Shown: positions 63,572 to 64,000 of the stretch, piece by piece
Layout of the letters: every line of letters starts with the position of its first letter
Numbering within the stretch: the stretch's first letter is position 1
Assembly (NCBI GenBank): GCA_027559495.1
Contig: JAMXSV010000004.1
Span: 2,407,001 to 2,471,000 of the forward strand
Reading direction: 5' to 3'
Length of the DNA: 64,000 nucleotides
Origin: Aurifilum marmelostoma
Taxonomy: Eukaryota > Ascomycota > Sordariomycetes > Diaporthales > Cryphonectriaceae
Translations under genes and position numbers: made by a program
The notes under the pieces: model-generated
What the model saw: the letters and a program-made list of their open reading frames with translations, nothing else
What the model was told of the DNA's origin: nothing
Database searches by the model: none

Positions 63572-64000
63572 TAGAGAGTTCCAAGAGTATAGGCTAGAGA
63601 GCAAGGGAAAGGGAAAGGGAAGATGTGGTCGGATGAGAATGATGTTCCATGCCTTTACGTCTGATTGTTCTGTTTGTATAACGAGGGATGAAGACCCATG
63701 GTACACACCGGCGGCTCCTATGCACTCGTGTCATTTTGCATAGGCAAGCACATAGCAAGTCTGATTCTGAATATGATCTTGTATGAAGCACTTGGGACCC
63801 TCATGTTTTTCTTTTTTTCCTTTTTTTTCTTTTTCAGGACTAAGGGCGTGATACACACGGATCCTGAGGAGTGATTGATGCTATTTTGCAGTTATGAGAC
63901 ACAATGTTACATCTACCTCGGCGGAGTACTGCTCTCGCACATATGCAATTATTCATCGCAGTCAGACTCTGCTCAGACAGCCTCCCATCTACCGACCCAC
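63572..64000. other. Right edge, 3' region of the OSBP gene
   Basis: Downstream of the OSBP stop, with a T-rich tract at about 63805-63835. No gene seen before the end of the window. Confidence 0.45.

Overview
This window looks like nuclear DNA from a filamentous ascomycete (Pezizomycotina, most likely a sordariomycete). Genes have short introns, mostly about 55 to 130 nt, with GTAAGT-like donors, and coding exons are GC-rich with C/G-ending codons. The gene content is typical of filamentous fungi: an Elf1/New1-type ABC ATPase, a Sho1 osmosensor, an ro-10-like dynactin subunit, DASH Spc19, HET-domain proteins, a UstYa-family protein, a GH55 glucanase, a Pth11/rhodopsin-like membrane protein and an Sfp-type phosphopantetheinyl transferase. 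I modelled 23 protein-coding loci; two of them are weak. I could not support any tRNA, rRNA, transposon or CRISPR array.

Layout. 0-13.6 kb: a small two-helix membrane protein (-), the Elf1/New1 ATPase (+), a UstYa-family (DUF3328) protein (-), a proline-rich repeat ORF (-), about 3.8 kb with no supported gene, and an RNPS1-like SR/RRM protein (-). 15-22 kb: a secreted GH55 glucanase (+), a 103-residue Myb/SANT-like protein in three tiny exons (+), a small basic coiled-coil protein (+) and a secreted N-glycosylation-rich protein (-). 25-29 kb: a seven-helix rhodopsin-like protein (+) convergent with a six-exon cytochrome P450 (-). 31-39 kb: proteasome subunit Rpn5 (+), an FSH-type serine hydrolase (+), an AVT-type amino acid transporter (-) and an ro-10-like dynactin subunit (+) whose reading frame breaks at a C6 run. 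39-44.7 kb is nearly gene-free. 44.7-48 kb: Sho1 (+), a doubtful tail-anchored ORF (-) and Spc19 (-). 48.7-54.5 kb: two single-exon HET-domain genes in the same orientation. 55-64 kb: a short-chain dehydrogenase (-), the phosphopantetheinyl transferase (+) and a large ankyrin-PH-FFAT-ORD oxysterol-binding protein (+).

Most genes are independent housekeeping or environmental-response genes, not an operon-like system. I found no complete biosynthetic cluster. The UstYa-like gene, P450, SDR and phosphopantetheinyl transferase are separated by unrelated genes. The more unusual items are the UstYa-family gene beside a same-strand duplicated proline-rich ORF, the HET pair, the frame break in the dynactin gene, a stop-free 75-nt intron in the glucanase gene, and two small proteins of unknown function.
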